NCBI GenBank assembly: GCA_964614345.1
Contig: CAZTLP010000027.1
Span: 1-15,618, forward strand
DNA length: 15,618 nucleotides
DNA from: AEGEAN-183 sp964614345
GTDB taxonomy: Bacteria > Pseudomonadota > Gammaproteobacteria > Magnimaribacterales > Magnimaribacteraceae
Reading direction: 5' to 3'
Shown here: piece by piece, positions 6,290 through 13,473 of the stretch
How positions within the stretch are numbered: the stretch's first letter is position 1
Layout of the letters: every line of letters starts with the position of its first letter
Made by a program: the position numbers and the translations under genes
Notes under the pieces: generated by a model
What the model was told of the DNA's origin: nothing
Databases searched by the model: none
The model's input: the letters and a program-made list of their open reading frames with translations, nothing else

Positions 6290-7414
6290 ATGTCTAAAAG
6301 GGACTATTACGACATTTTAGGGGTCGATCGAAGTGCCCAGGGCGATGAATTAAAGAAAGCCTATAGGAAATTAGCGATGAAGTATCATCCGGATAGAAAT
6401 CCAGATGACGCTTCCGCTGCAGAAAAATTTAAAGAAGCTACAGAGGCATATGAGGTCCTGTCAGATTCTTCAAAGAGATCTGCTTACGATCAGTTTGGGC
6501 ATCAAGGGGTGGATGCTTCAGGGTTTAGTAGTGGGGGGAGGTCTGCCACAGATGCATTTAATGATATTTTTGGAGATATTTTTGGAGACATTTTTGGAGG
6601 CGGAGATCCATTTTCTAGATCTAGACGTTCTAATAGAGGTTCCGATTTAGAGTTCTCTTTAACAATCAATTTAGAGAATGCTGTAAGGGGCACCACAGAA
6701 AAAATAAGAATCCCCACTTTACAAAGTTGCGAAAGCTGTGGTGGTTCAGGGGCCGAACCTGGAACACAACCATCCTCATGTCCCTCTTGCCAAGGCGCTG
6801 GACAAGTTAGGATGCAACAAGGCTTCTTTTCCATTTCACAAACCTGCAGACAGTGTGGAGGGTCTGGCCGAGTTATAACCAATCCTTGCAAAAAATGTAG
6901 AGGCCAAGGAAGGGTAGAAAAAACTAAGACACTATCGGTCAAAATACCTGCAGGAATAGATTCTGGGGATAGAATTAGATTATCTGGTGAAGGAGAGGCT
7001 GGGCCGAGTGGAGGTCCTAGTGGAGATTTGTATGTACAAATTAAGGTTCTTTCCCATGAGGTTTTTGAAAGGGATGGACAACACCTGTACTGTGAAGCAC
7101 CAATAACTTTTGTTGATGCTGCCTTAGGTTCTGAAATAGAGATTCCTACTTTAGATGGCAAAGTTAAAATCAAGATTCCAGAAGGAACTCAGACCGGAAA
7201 ATTATTTAGATTAAAAGGTAAGGGAGTGAAGAAGATAAGAAGTTCAACTGTTGGAGACCTATTGTGCAGAGTGATAGTTGAAACGCCTCAGAAACTAGAC
7301 TCTAAACAAAAGGCTTTACTAAAGGAATTAGGTACATCTCTAAAAGAAAAGAAGAATTCTCCTATAAGCTCAGAGTGGTTCAATAAAGTTAAGTCATTTT
7401 TTGATAGCAAGTAA
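6290..7414 (+). CDS. dnaJ: Hsp40 co-chaperone DnaJ
   Basis: DnaJ delivers unfolded clients to DnaK and stimulates its ATPase. The 374-residue protein has all class I domains in order. The J domain (1-70) has the HPD motif at 33-35. The Gly/Phe region (71-115) carries three tandem DIFG repeats. The zinc domain has four CxxCxGxG repeats: Cys147/150, Cys164/167, Cys186/189 and Cys200/203. The C-terminal substrate domain runs from about 211, with IPAGIDSGDRIRL and PEGTQTGKLFRLKGKG motifs. All zinc ligands are intact. The gene follows dnaK by 36 bp, with only a weak AAAGG upstream of the ATG, suggesting partial coupling to dnaK translation. dapB begins 6 bp after its stop, so it is likely co-transcribed. 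Confidence 0.98.
   Translation: MSKRDYYDILGVDRSAQGDELKKAYRKLAMKYHPDRNPDDASAAEKFKEATEAYEVLSDSSKRSAYDQFGHQGVDASGFSSGGRSATDAFNDIFGDIFGDIFGGGDPFSRSRRSNRGSDLEFSLTINLENAVRGTTEKIRIPTLQSCESCGGSGAEPGTQPSSCPSCQGAGQVRMQQGFFSISQTCRQCGGSGRVITNPCKKCRGQGRVEKTKTLSVKIPAGIDSGDRIRLSGEGEAGPSGGPSGDLYVQIKVLSHEVFERDGQHLYCEAPITFVDAALGSEIEIPTLDGKVKIKIPEGTQTGKLFRLKGKGVKKIRSSTVGDLLCRVIVETPQKLDSKQKALLKELGTSLKEKKNSPISSEWFNKVKSFFDSK
6563..6598 (+). repeat. Tandem 12-bp repeat in the dnaJ Gly/Phe region
   Basis: Three 12-bp units (GATATTTTTGGA twice, then GACATTTTTGGA) encode DIFG three times at DnaJ residues 92-103. The DIF motif of the Gly/Phe region is known to matter for controlling DnaK in E. coli. Runs of DIFG occur in other DnaJ proteins, but the near-identical DNA units could change copy number by slippage. 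Confidence 0.85.
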
Positions 7415-7420
7415 ACAACT

Positions 7421-8161
7421 ATGTTAAAAATTGCTATATCAGGTTCAACAGGAAGAATGGGGCTTGCTCTCATTAATGCTATCTCTAAAGATAAGGATTT
7501 TAAACTGATTGGCGGAGTTGCTAGTGAATCAAATTCAAATATTGGGAAAGATTTAGGAGAAATAGCTGGAGAAGAGAGAATAGGAGTTGTTTTATCTTCA
7601 AGATTGAGCGACCTTCCTGAAATAGATGTACTAGTAGATTTCTCTGAAGCTAAATTTAGTCTGAAATGTGTTGAATACGCAAAAAATCACAATACAGCTC
7701 TTCTTTTAGGGACCACAGGTTTTCAAGAGTCTGATTTAAGTAATATTGAAGAAGCTTCTAAGCTTATACCTTTATTAAAAGCACCTAATACTAGTATGGG
7801 CATAGCTTATCTAAAGAAAGTAATTGATCTCACTTCAGATTCACTTTCTTATTTTGATAATTTACAAATTTCAGAAAAACACCATAAAGATAAAAAGGAT
7901 TTACCTTCAGGTACCTCGTTAGATCTAGCTAATTTTTTATCAGAGAGAATATTAAGAGAAAGCTCTATAAACATAGATAGTGAAAGGACTGGGGATTTAG
8001 CTGGAGAACATAAAATAATTCTTTCAAATGATCTCGAAAGAATTGAGCTAAGTCATAAAGCCCTAGATCGCTCTATTTATGCGAAAGGGGCACTAATAGG
8101 AGCTAAATGGCTGAAATCTAAACCAAACGGGCTCTATTCCATGTCAGATATATATTCTTGA
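7421..8161 (+). CDS. dapB: 4-hydroxy-tetrahydrodipicolinate reductase DapB
   Basis: DapB reduces 4-hydroxy-tetrahydrodipicolinate to tetrahydrodipicolinate with NAD(P)H, a step towards diaminopimelate (peptidoglycan) and lysine. The nucleotide-binding loop is GSTGRMG (8-14), with LLGTTGF at 95-101. The active-site segment SEKHHKDKKDLPSGT (151-165) supplies His154, His155 and Lys158 and the substrate-binding PSGT. The ending KPNGLYSMSDIY matches the family C-terminus. At 246 residues it is shorter than the E. coli enzyme (273), with no missing motif. The usual acidic residue before the His pair is Lys153 here, probably tolerated. It starts 6 bp after dnaJ, as in gammaproteobacterial dnaJ-dapB clusters, but carA-carB do not follow; the rpsB leader does. 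Confidence 0.95.
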   Translation: MLKIAISGSTGRMGLALINAISKDKDFKLIGGVASESNSNIGKDLGEIAGEERIGVVLSSRLSDLPEIDVLVDFSEAKFSLKCVEYAKNHNTALLLGTTGFQESDLSNIEEASKLIPLLKAPNTSMGIAYLKKVIDLTSDSLSYFDNLQISEKHHKDKKDLPSGTSLDLANFLSERILRESSINIDSERTGDLAGEHKIILSNDLERIELSHKALDRSIYAKGALIGAKWLKSKPNGLYSMSDIYS

Positions 8162-8174
8162 ATTGCTAGAAATA

Positions 8175-8183
8175 TGTTATAAA
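8175..8183 (+). promoter_or_regulatory. Likely rpsB promoter: extended -10 with GC-rich discriminator
   Basis: TGTTATAAA is an extended -10 (TG, one base, TATAAA), followed at once by the GC-rich CGCACCCC. Such discriminators are typical of stringently controlled ribosomal promoters. Predicted initiation is near 8190, giving a leader of about 157 nt. The -35 is poor: TTGAAT at 8158-8163 is only 14 bp away and overlaps the dapB stop, so the extended element would carry most of the recognition. Confidence 0.5.
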
Positions 8184-8189
8184 CGCACC

Positions 8190-8346
8190 CCTTTTTAGGA
8201 TAAATTCATTTTTATTTTAAAAATAATGTTGCACGTGTTCGCTTCTATCTCTTGGGTGCTAAAGGATTGCTCATCTTTAGTTAAGAGTAGTAAAACACGG
8301 AAGAATAACCCGAACGATTAAAATCGTTCACAGATTAGGAGAGCAA
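8190..8346 (+). promoter_or_regulatory. Candidate S2-responsive 5' leader of rpsB-tsf
   Basis: This untranslated stretch lies in the position of the rpsB leader through which S2 represses its own operon in E. coli. Visible inverted repeats are ATTTTTA/TAAAAAT (8208-8224), CTAAAG/CTTTAG (8259-8264 with 8275-8280, extendable by one G-U pair) and GAACGAT/ATCGTTC (8312-8329). GCACCC at 8185-8190 is also complementary to GGGTGC at 8254-8259, but the first copy overlaps the predicted start site. AGGAGAG (8337-8343) is a strong ribosome binding site 5 nt before the ATG when measured from AGGAG. That S2 binds here is inferred from position and structure, not shown. Confidence 0.55.
8312..8329 (+). 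promoter_or_regulatory. Stem-loop just upstream of the rpsB ribosome binding site
   Basis: A perfect 7-bp stem GAACGAT/ATCGTTC encloses a TAAA loop and ends 7 nt before AGGAG. There is no U-run after it, so it is not a terminator. Its place next to the Shine-Dalgarno sequence fits a translational control element. Confidence 0.65.
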
Positions 8347-9300
8347 ATGGCCGATATATCAATAGAAGATATGCTCCAAGCAGGTGTCCACTTCGGACAC
8401 CAAACTAAATACTGGAATCCAAAAATGGAACCATACATTTTTGGAGTTCGTAATAAAATTCACATTATTGATCTACAGCACACAGTAGAGCTTTTGAAGC
8501 CTGCCTTGGCTTTTATTAAATCAGTTGCGCAGAAGAACAATAAGATTCTATTTGTTGCAACTAAAAGATCAGCTACGAATATTCTTAAGGAAGAGGCAGA
8601 GCGATGCGGTATGCCCTATGTGAACGAAAGGTGGTTAGGAGGAATGCTAACAAACTATAAAACCATCAGGTCCTCAATTAATAGGCTTGAAAACCTTCTA
8701 AGACAAAAAGAAGATGGAACTTTTGACAAACTTACTAAAAAAGAAGGCCTAAAATTACAAAGAGAAATAGATAGGCTTGAGAAAGCCATAGGCGGAGTAA
8801 GGGACATGGGTGGATTGCCCGATGCTTTGTTTGTGATTGATGTTAAGAGAGAAGCTATTGCTATATCTGAAGCAAGCAAGATGGGTATACCTATTGTTGG
8901 AATAGTAGACAGCAATAGTAGTCCTGAAGGTATTGACTATATGGTGCCCGGAAATGATGACGCCATAAGGTCTATTTCTTTATTTACTAGAGCAGTTTCT
9001 GATGCTTGTTTAGAAGGGTCTAAGCTTGCCACAGGTTTGAAGCCTTCTGCAGATTCATCTGGACCAAAAATAATTAAAAAAGAAGACAAGCAAGAATCTT
9101 CTAATGAAAAGGACCTTGAACAAGCTAAAGTGAAAGAACCTGAAGAACCTAAAGAACCTAAAGAAGATGAGAAGGAGAAAGAAGCTAAAGTAGCTGAAGA
9201 ATCAAAAGAAAAAGAGGAATCTGTAGAAACCGAAGAACAGACAGAAGATCCTAAAGTCGATTCAAAATCTGAAGAAGTTGAGGAAGGAAAGGAGACTTAA
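8347..9300 (+). CDS. rpsB: 30S ribosomal protein S2 with charged C-terminal extension
   Basis: S2 is a small-subunit protein needed for S1 binding and translation initiation, and in gammaproteobacteria it represses its own operon. The core (1-232) is typical, with HFGHQTKYWNPKM (15-27), IHIIDLQ (38-44), RWLGGMLTN (95-103), GLPDALFVID (156-165) and GIPIVGIVDSN (180-190). The E. coli protein has 241 residues; this one has 317. The extra 80 or so residues (about 235-317) are low-complexity and rich in Glu, Lys, Ser and Asp, with EPEEPKEPKE near 264-272, and are probably disordered. The extension stays in frame to a TAA directly followed by the tsf ATG, so it looks genuine, not a frameshift. The strong AGGAG site supports the start. 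Confidence 0.97.
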   Translation: MADISIEDMLQAGVHFGHQTKYWNPKMEPYIFGVRNKIHIIDLQHTVELLKPALAFIKSVAQKNNKILFVATKRSATNILKEEAERCGMPYVNERWLGGMLTNYKTIRSSINRLENLLRQKEDGTFDKLTKKEGLKLQREIDRLEKAIGGVRDMGGLPDALFVIDVKREAIAISEASKMGIPIVGIVDSNSSPEGIDYMVPGNDDAIRSISLFTRAVSDACLEGSKLATGLKPSADSSGPKIIKKEDKQESSNEKDLEQAKVKEPEEPKEPKEDEKEKEAKVAEESKEKEESVETEEQTEDPKVDSKSEEVEEGKET

Positions 9301-10164
9301 ATGACTGAAATATCAGCCTCTCTTGTTAAAGAGCTCAGAGAAAGAACGGGAATGGGAATGATGGATTGCAAACAGGCTTTGTTAGAAACTAATGGAGACA
9401 TTGCTCAAGCCATTGAAGAATTAAGAAAATCTAGTGGTATTAAAGCAAGCAAGAAAGCAGGAAGGTCTGCTGCCGACGGCATTTTGCAGATCCAATTAGT
9501 TAACTCTGTAGGTTTTATGGTTGAAATTAATTGTGAAACTGATTTTGTTGCTAAAGATGGTTCCTTTGTGGAGTTTTCTGAAGAAGTCCTTAAAGTTCTT
9601 TCTTCTGGTGAATATCTAGAATTAGATCAATTGATGGCAGGAGATTTAAACGACAAGAGAGAAAAGCTAGTACAAAAATTGGGAGAAAATATAGTAGTAA
9701 GAAGGGTATTCATTAGTGATGATTCGGCTGATCATACAGGCGTATATCTGCACTCAAATAAGAAGATTGCCTGCATAGTGTGCTTAAAAGGAGGCAATGA
9801 AGAAGTAGCCAAGGATATAGCTATGCACATAGCAGCTACAGACCCTTTAGCTATTACTCCTCAAGATATCCCTGAAGAGACTATTAAAAAAGAAAAAGAA
9901 ATCTTTGAAGCACAATCTGCAGACTCAGGTAAATCTGCAGAAATTATTGTTAAGATGGTTGAAGGAAAAGTGAAAAAATTTCTAAGTGAAGTCAGTCTTA
10001 CAGAACAGGACTTTGTTAAAGATCCTGGACTAAAGATAAAGTCTTTACTGGATAAAAATAAAGCTGAAGTTATCCAATTCAAAAGATTTGAAGTAGGAGA
10101 GGGAATTGAAATAGAAGAAACAGACTTTGCAGCTGAAGTTATGTCTCAAATAGAGAAAACTTAG
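9301..10164 (+). CDS. tsf: Translation elongation factor Ts
   Basis: EF-Ts exchanges GDP for GTP on EF-Tu. The 287-residue product is close to E. coli (283). The N-terminal UBA-like domain (1-50) has ELRERTGMGMMDCKQAL (11-27), and the core has the EF-Tu contact motif TDFVAKD at 80-86, matching the conserved TDFV. The remaining core includes IAMHIAATDPLAI and the C-terminal segment with LLDKNKAEVIQFKRFEVGEG. The ATG touches the rpsB TAA with no gap, so translation is likely coupled. In most gammaproteobacteria pyrH follows; here frr starts after 4 bp. Confidence 0.98.
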   Translation: MTEISASLVKELRERTGMGMMDCKQALLETNGDIAQAIEELRKSSGIKASKKAGRSAADGILQIQLVNSVGFMVEINCETDFVAKDGSFVEFSEEVLKVLSSGEYLELDQLMAGDLNDKREKLVQKLGENIVVRRVFISDDSADHTGVYLHSNKKIACIVCLKGGNEEVAKDIAMHIAATDPLAITPQDIPEETIKKEKEIFEAQSADSGKSAEIIVKMVEGKVKKFLSEVSLTEQDFVKDPGLKIKSLLDKNKAEVIQFKRFEVGEGIEIEETDFAAEVMSQIEKT

Positions 10165-10168
10165 AATA

Positions 10169-10726
10169 ATGTATCAAGAGATTATAGAAGACACCAAAGT
10201 TGGAATGGAAAGAAGTCTACAGTCTTTGGATGCTGCTTTTAACAGAATAAGAACAGGTAGGGCAAGCCCAGCTCTATTGGATGATATTAAAGTAGATTAT
10301 TACGACACCCTGACCCCATTATCGCAATTGGCAAATATATCCATTGAAGATGCTAAAACAATAGCAATTGTTCCGTGGGAGAAAGCTGTTGTACAAGATA
10401 TTGAGAAAGCCATTATGGAGTCGGAGTTAGGCCTAAATCCTGCCACTTCGGGAGACACTATTCGAGTAATTCTTCCTGATTTAACTGAAGAGACTAGGAA
10501 GGAATTTATCAAGAAAGCAAGATCAGAAGCAGAAAATACAAAGATATCTATAAGGAATGTTAGAAGGGAAGGGAATTCACAACTAAAAGAATTTCTAAAG
10601 GAAAAAGAAATTTCGCAAGATGAAGAGAGGCAAGGAGAAGAAGAGATTCAAAAGCTCACTGACTTGTTTGTAAATCGGGTAGATGAAGCTCTGTCAATTA
10701 AAGAAAAGGATCTGCTAGATTTCTAG
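10169..10726 (+). CDS. frr: Ribosome recycling factor
   Basis: RRF, with EF-G, splits post-termination ribosomes so they can be reused. The 185-residue product equals the E. coli length. It has the triple-helix bundle motifs FNRIRTGRASPALLDDI (24-40), the domain II segment with LTPLSQLANI, and EKAIMESELGLNPATSGDTI, followed by RKEFIKKARSEAENTK and the second bundle half. The match to E. coli is continuous without gaps. The start is 4 bp after the tsf stop, with only a weak GAGAAAAC upstream, so it probably depends on translating ribosomes from tsf. pyrH, normally between these two, is missing. Confidence 0.97.
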   Translation: MYQEIIEDTKVGMERSLQSLDAAFNRIRTGRASPALLDDIKVDYYDTLTPLSQLANISIEDAKTIAIVPWEKAVVQDIEKAIMESELGLNPATSGDTIRVILPDLTEETRKEFIKKARSEAENTKISIRNVRREGNSQLKEFLKEKEISQDEERQGEEEIQKLTDLFVNRVDEALSIKEKDLLDF

Positions 10727-10744
10727 TTCCTCTCTAGAGTCCAA

Positions 10745-11470
10745 ATGAGTGCAAAAAAGACTGAAAACCTACCTTCCCATGTTGCGATCATTATGGATGG
10801 TAATAACAGATGGGCTAAAGCAAAAAATTTACCAGGAGTCTCTGGTCATCAACAAGGCGTGGAAAGGGCGCGTGAAGCAGTTGAGTATGCAGTTGAAAAG
10901 AAGCTTGATACTTTAACTTTGTTTGCTTTTAGTAGTGAGAATTGGGGAAGGTCTGATGAAGAAGTCAGCCTTCTAATGAAGTTATTAGCTCAAGCCTTAG
11001 AAGAACAGGTACCAAATTTAATAAAAAATAAAGTACAACTCTCATTCATCGGCGACTTAACTAAATTTGATGCTGACCTTCAAGTTAGAATGAAGAAAGC
11101 TGAAAAATTAACTGAGTGTGACAAAGAAAAGAATCTAGATTTAATTATTGCTGCAAGTTATGGAGGTAGATGGGATATTGTACAAGCATTAGAAAAAATA
11201 AATGCTTCACAGGGGGAAATAGAAATAGACGAAGAGTTAATTAGCTCTAACACTTCGTTGGGCCCCTTCTCTGATCCAGATCTTTGTATTCGTACAGGAG
11301 GTGAATTTAGAATAAGTAACTTTTTGCTTTGGCATTTAGCTTATTCCGAACTTTATTTTAGCGAACTTTATTGGCCAGATTTTGATGCAATACAGTTTCA
11401 AAAAGCTCTTGAAGAATATTCGAGCAGACAAAGGCGCTTTGGAGACAAGTCTAACTTTGATAAGAACTAG
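10745..11470 (+). CDS. uppS: Undecaprenyl diphosphate synthase (cis-prenyltransferase)
   Basis: UppS condenses isopentenyl diphosphate onto farnesyl diphosphate in cis to make the C55 lipid carrier for cell-wall and O-antigen synthesis. The 241-residue protein has the five family regions: HVAIIMDGNNRWAK (12-25) with catalytic Asp18, GHQQGVE (34-40), TLFAFSSENWGR (58-69), IIAASYGGRWDI (134-145) and RTGGEFRISNFLLWHLAYSE (183-202). Arg183, Arg189 and Glu202 are the pyrophosphate and magnesium site residues by family alignment. It starts 18 bp after frr with no strong ribosome binding site. cdsA follows after 2 bp. Confidence 0.97.
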   Translation: MSAKKTENLPSHVAIIMDGNNRWAKAKNLPGVSGHQQGVERAREAVEYAVEKKLDTLTLFAFSSENWGRSDEEVSLLMKLLAQALEEQVPNLIKNKVQLSFIGDLTKFDADLQVRMKKAEKLTECDKEKNLDLIIAASYGGRWDIVQALEKINASQGEIEIDEELISSNTSLGPFSDPDLCIRTGGEFRISNFLLWHLAYSELYFSELYWPDFDAIQFQKALEEYSSRQRRFGDKSNFDKN

Positions 11471-11472
11471 AA

Positions 11473-12306
11473 ATGAATAAAACTAGAATACTTACAGGAA
11501 TAACTTTAGCTCTACTTATTGTTTTATCTTTTTTATTTCTACCTCTGAATGCTATTACCTTACTTCTTAGTTTTATTGTTAGTTTGTCCGCATGGGAATT
11601 CTATAAATTACGATTCTCTTCTGAGATAGCGATAATAATAAGCATAGTTTTATTTTTTGGATTAATTTATTTAAGTTTTGGGAGTGGATTAAAATTAAGC
11701 TTAAGTTCCATAGGGTTATTGGCTTGGTTGGTGATTGGCTTTTTGATTTTAGGTTTTCCTCACAACAAGAACATCCTTCAAAATAAATATTTTTGGGTCT
11801 TGTCTGGTTTTTTTATTCATATCCCTTTTTGGACATCAATCTTCTTAATTTTAAATTTTGAAGGATACTTTCTAGGAAATATAGGTCTTGAGCTACCTTC
11901 CAGATATGTTTTAATTCTCTTAATAGCTGTAAGTTCATTAATGGATGTCCTAGCTTATTTTGGAGGTAAGAAATACGGAAAAAGAAAGTTTCTTTCAAAT
12001 ATTAGTCCCAACAAAACACTAGAAGGTTTCTTAATAGCTCTCATAGGAACTCCATTACTTGTGATACCTTTTCTTGCCCTAATATTTGACTTTAACTTTA
12101 TTAAGTTTTTTATACTAATTCTTCTAGTTTCAATTTTTTCAGTCCTCGGTGATGCTTCTGCTAGCCTCTTTAAGAGAATAGCAGGAGTAAAAGATTCTTC
12201 TAATCTTTTACCAGGTCATGGAGGTATTTTAGACAGAATAGATAGTCATTTAGCTGCAGCACCTAGCTTTGTAGTTTTAGTTTATTTGATGGGTTTAGGT
12301 TCATGA
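11473..12306 (+). CDS. cdsA: Phosphatidate cytidylyltransferase CdsA
   Basis: CdsA is an inner-membrane enzyme that makes CDP-diacylglycerol from CTP and phosphatidic acid, the precursor of all phospholipids. The 277-residue protein is almost entirely hydrophobic with about eight membrane segments. Its signature is SLFKRIAGVKDSS (231-243) followed by LLPGHGGILDRIDS (245-258), holding the catalytic acidic and lysine residues. A conserved loop, AYFGGKKYGKRKFLSNISPN (161-180), then KTLEG, precedes it. The start is 2 bp after uppS. Its TGA overlaps the dxr ATG (ATGA), so the two are translationally coupled. Confidence 0.96.
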   Translation: MNKTRILTGITLALLIVLSFLFLPLNAITLLLSFIVSLSAWEFYKLRFSSEIAIIISIVLFFGLIYLSFGSGLKLSLSSIGLLAWLVIGFLILGFPHNKNILQNKYFWVLSGFFIHIPFWTSIFLILNFEGYFLGNIGLELPSRYVLILLIAVSSLMDVLAYFGGKKYGKRKFLSNISPNKTLEGFLIALIGTPLLVIPFLALIFDFNFIKFFILILLVSIFSVLGDASASLFKRIAGVKDSSNLLPGHGGILDRIDSHLAAAPSFVVLVYLMGLGS

Positions 12307-13472
12307 AAAAAGTTGCAATATTAGGGTCCACAGGATCTATTGGAACCTCAACTCTTAAAGTAATAGAGGCTAATCCCGATGTATTTTCGATTACCTTGTT
12401 AGCCGCTGACTCAAATGTAGATTTAATTTTTGAACAAAGTCAGAAGTTTAGCCCAAATTATTTATATTTAAATGACAACTCTTCCTCAAGCCAACTTAGA
12501 CCGAAAGTAGATTCGAGTAATTTAAATACCACTTTAGTTGATGAAGAAGATTATCTAAAAATTTTAGCTTCTGACGAAGTTGATATTGTTGTTGCAGGTA
12601 TAGTCGGTGTAGCAGGATTGAAATCAATCCACAAAGCTGTTTCAGCGGGGAAAAGAGTCTTATTAGCAAATAAAGAGGCTTATGTAGTAGCAGGAGAATT
12701 ATTAAACGAATTAGCTGAATCAAATAATTCAACTATCTTTCCCATTGACAGTGAGCACAGCGCAATTCATCAATGTTTATCAGGAAAAACGGATACCTCA
12801 GGAGGAGTTAGAAAAATTACCCTTACAGGGTCAGGCGGTCCCTTCTTAAATCGAAACTTAAAAGAATTTGAGCATATCACTCCTGAAGAGGCAGTAAATC
12901 ATCCTGTTTGGAAAATGGGTAAAAAAATATCAGTAGATTCAGCGACCATGATGAATAAGGGTTTGGAAATAATTGAAGCCAGATGGTTGTTCGGAATAAA
13001 CTCAGAGAAAATAGATATATTGGTTCATCCAGAAGGAATTGTTCACTCTTTAGTTGAATTTAATGATGCCTCAGTTATTGCTCAATTATCGGTACCAGAC
13101 ATGCAGATTCCAATAGCTTATGGTTTAGGGTTCCCTGAAAGAATAAATTCCAAATCACAAAGTTTAAGTTTAGAAAAAATCGGTCAGTTAAACTTCATTA
13201 AACCCGACCTACTGAAGTTTCCAAGTATTGTTATAGCGAGAAGCTGTCTTGAATCCGGAGGAACTGCTTCGTCATTATTAAATGCAGCGAACGAAGAAGC
13301 GGTTAAGGCTTTTCTAGATAAAAAAATATGTTTTACCCAAATTACAGAAATTATTTCATTTGTAATGGATAAAAACCCTATAAAAACTGTCAAAGAATTA
13401 GAAAATGTTATAGAAGCTGACGTCTTGGGAAGGGAGTCTGCTCAAAATAGAATTCAACAATTAAACAACTGA
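12303..13472 (+). CDS. dxr: 1-deoxy-D-xylulose 5-phosphate reductoisomerase
   Basis: Dxr (IspC) converts DXP to 2-C-methyl-D-erythritol 4-phosphate with NADPH, the committed step of the MEP isoprenoid pathway, which feeds UppS. The 389-residue product is near the E. coli length (398). The NADPH loop is GSTGSIGTSTL (8-18). LANKEA (121-126) follows. PIDSEHSAIHQCL (147-159) supplies metal ligands Asp149 and Glu151, and MMNKGLEIIEA (216-226) supplies Glu222. The flexible active-site loop HPVWKMGKKISVDSA (200-214) and the VHPEGIVHSLVEF segment (241-253) are intact. It overlaps cdsA by ATGA, and rseP starts 1 bp after its stop. Confidence 0.98.
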   Translation: MKKVAILGSTGSIGTSTLKVIEANPDVFSITLLAADSNVDLIFEQSQKFSPNYLYLNDNSSSSQLRPKVDSSNLNTTLVDEEDYLKILASDEVDIVVAGIVGVAGLKSIHKAVSAGKRVLLANKEAYVVAGELLNELAESNNSTIFPIDSEHSAIHQCLSGKTDTSGGVRKITLTGSGGPFLNRNLKEFEHITPEEAVNHPVWKMGKKISVDSATMMNKGLEIIEARWLFGINSEKIDILVHPEGIVHSLVEFNDASVIAQLSVPDMQIPIAYGLGFPERINSKSQSLSLEKIGQLNFIKPDLLKFPSIVIARSCLESGGTASSLLNAANEEAVKAFLDKKICFTQITEIISFVMDKNPIKTVKELENVIEADVLGRESAQNRIQQLNN

Positions 13473-13473
13473 T

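Noticed and set aside
6102..6320. Plus-strand frame spanning the end of dnaK and start of dnaJ
   Set aside because: It is an out-of-frame reading of the acidic dnaK tail; dnaK and dnaJ both have intact ends in their own frames.
6502..7173. Long open frame (223 codons) on the minus strand opposite dnaJ
   Set aside because: It lies wholly inside dnaJ, whose J domain, zinc repeats and C-terminus are all intact. The translation has no recognisable domain, so it is a shadow of dnaJ codon bias.
8229..8257. TTGCAC as a -35 for an alternative rpsB promoter
   Set aside because: At 16-18 bp downstream the sequence is CTTGGGT, with no usable -10. The extended -10 at 8175 is a better candidate.
9140..9170. 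Short repeated CCTAAAGAA units in rpsB as a possible sequencing artefact or frameshift site
   Set aside because: The units are multiples of 3 bp, the frame stays open, and it ends precisely at the tsf ATG, so the tail is most simply genuine coding sequence.
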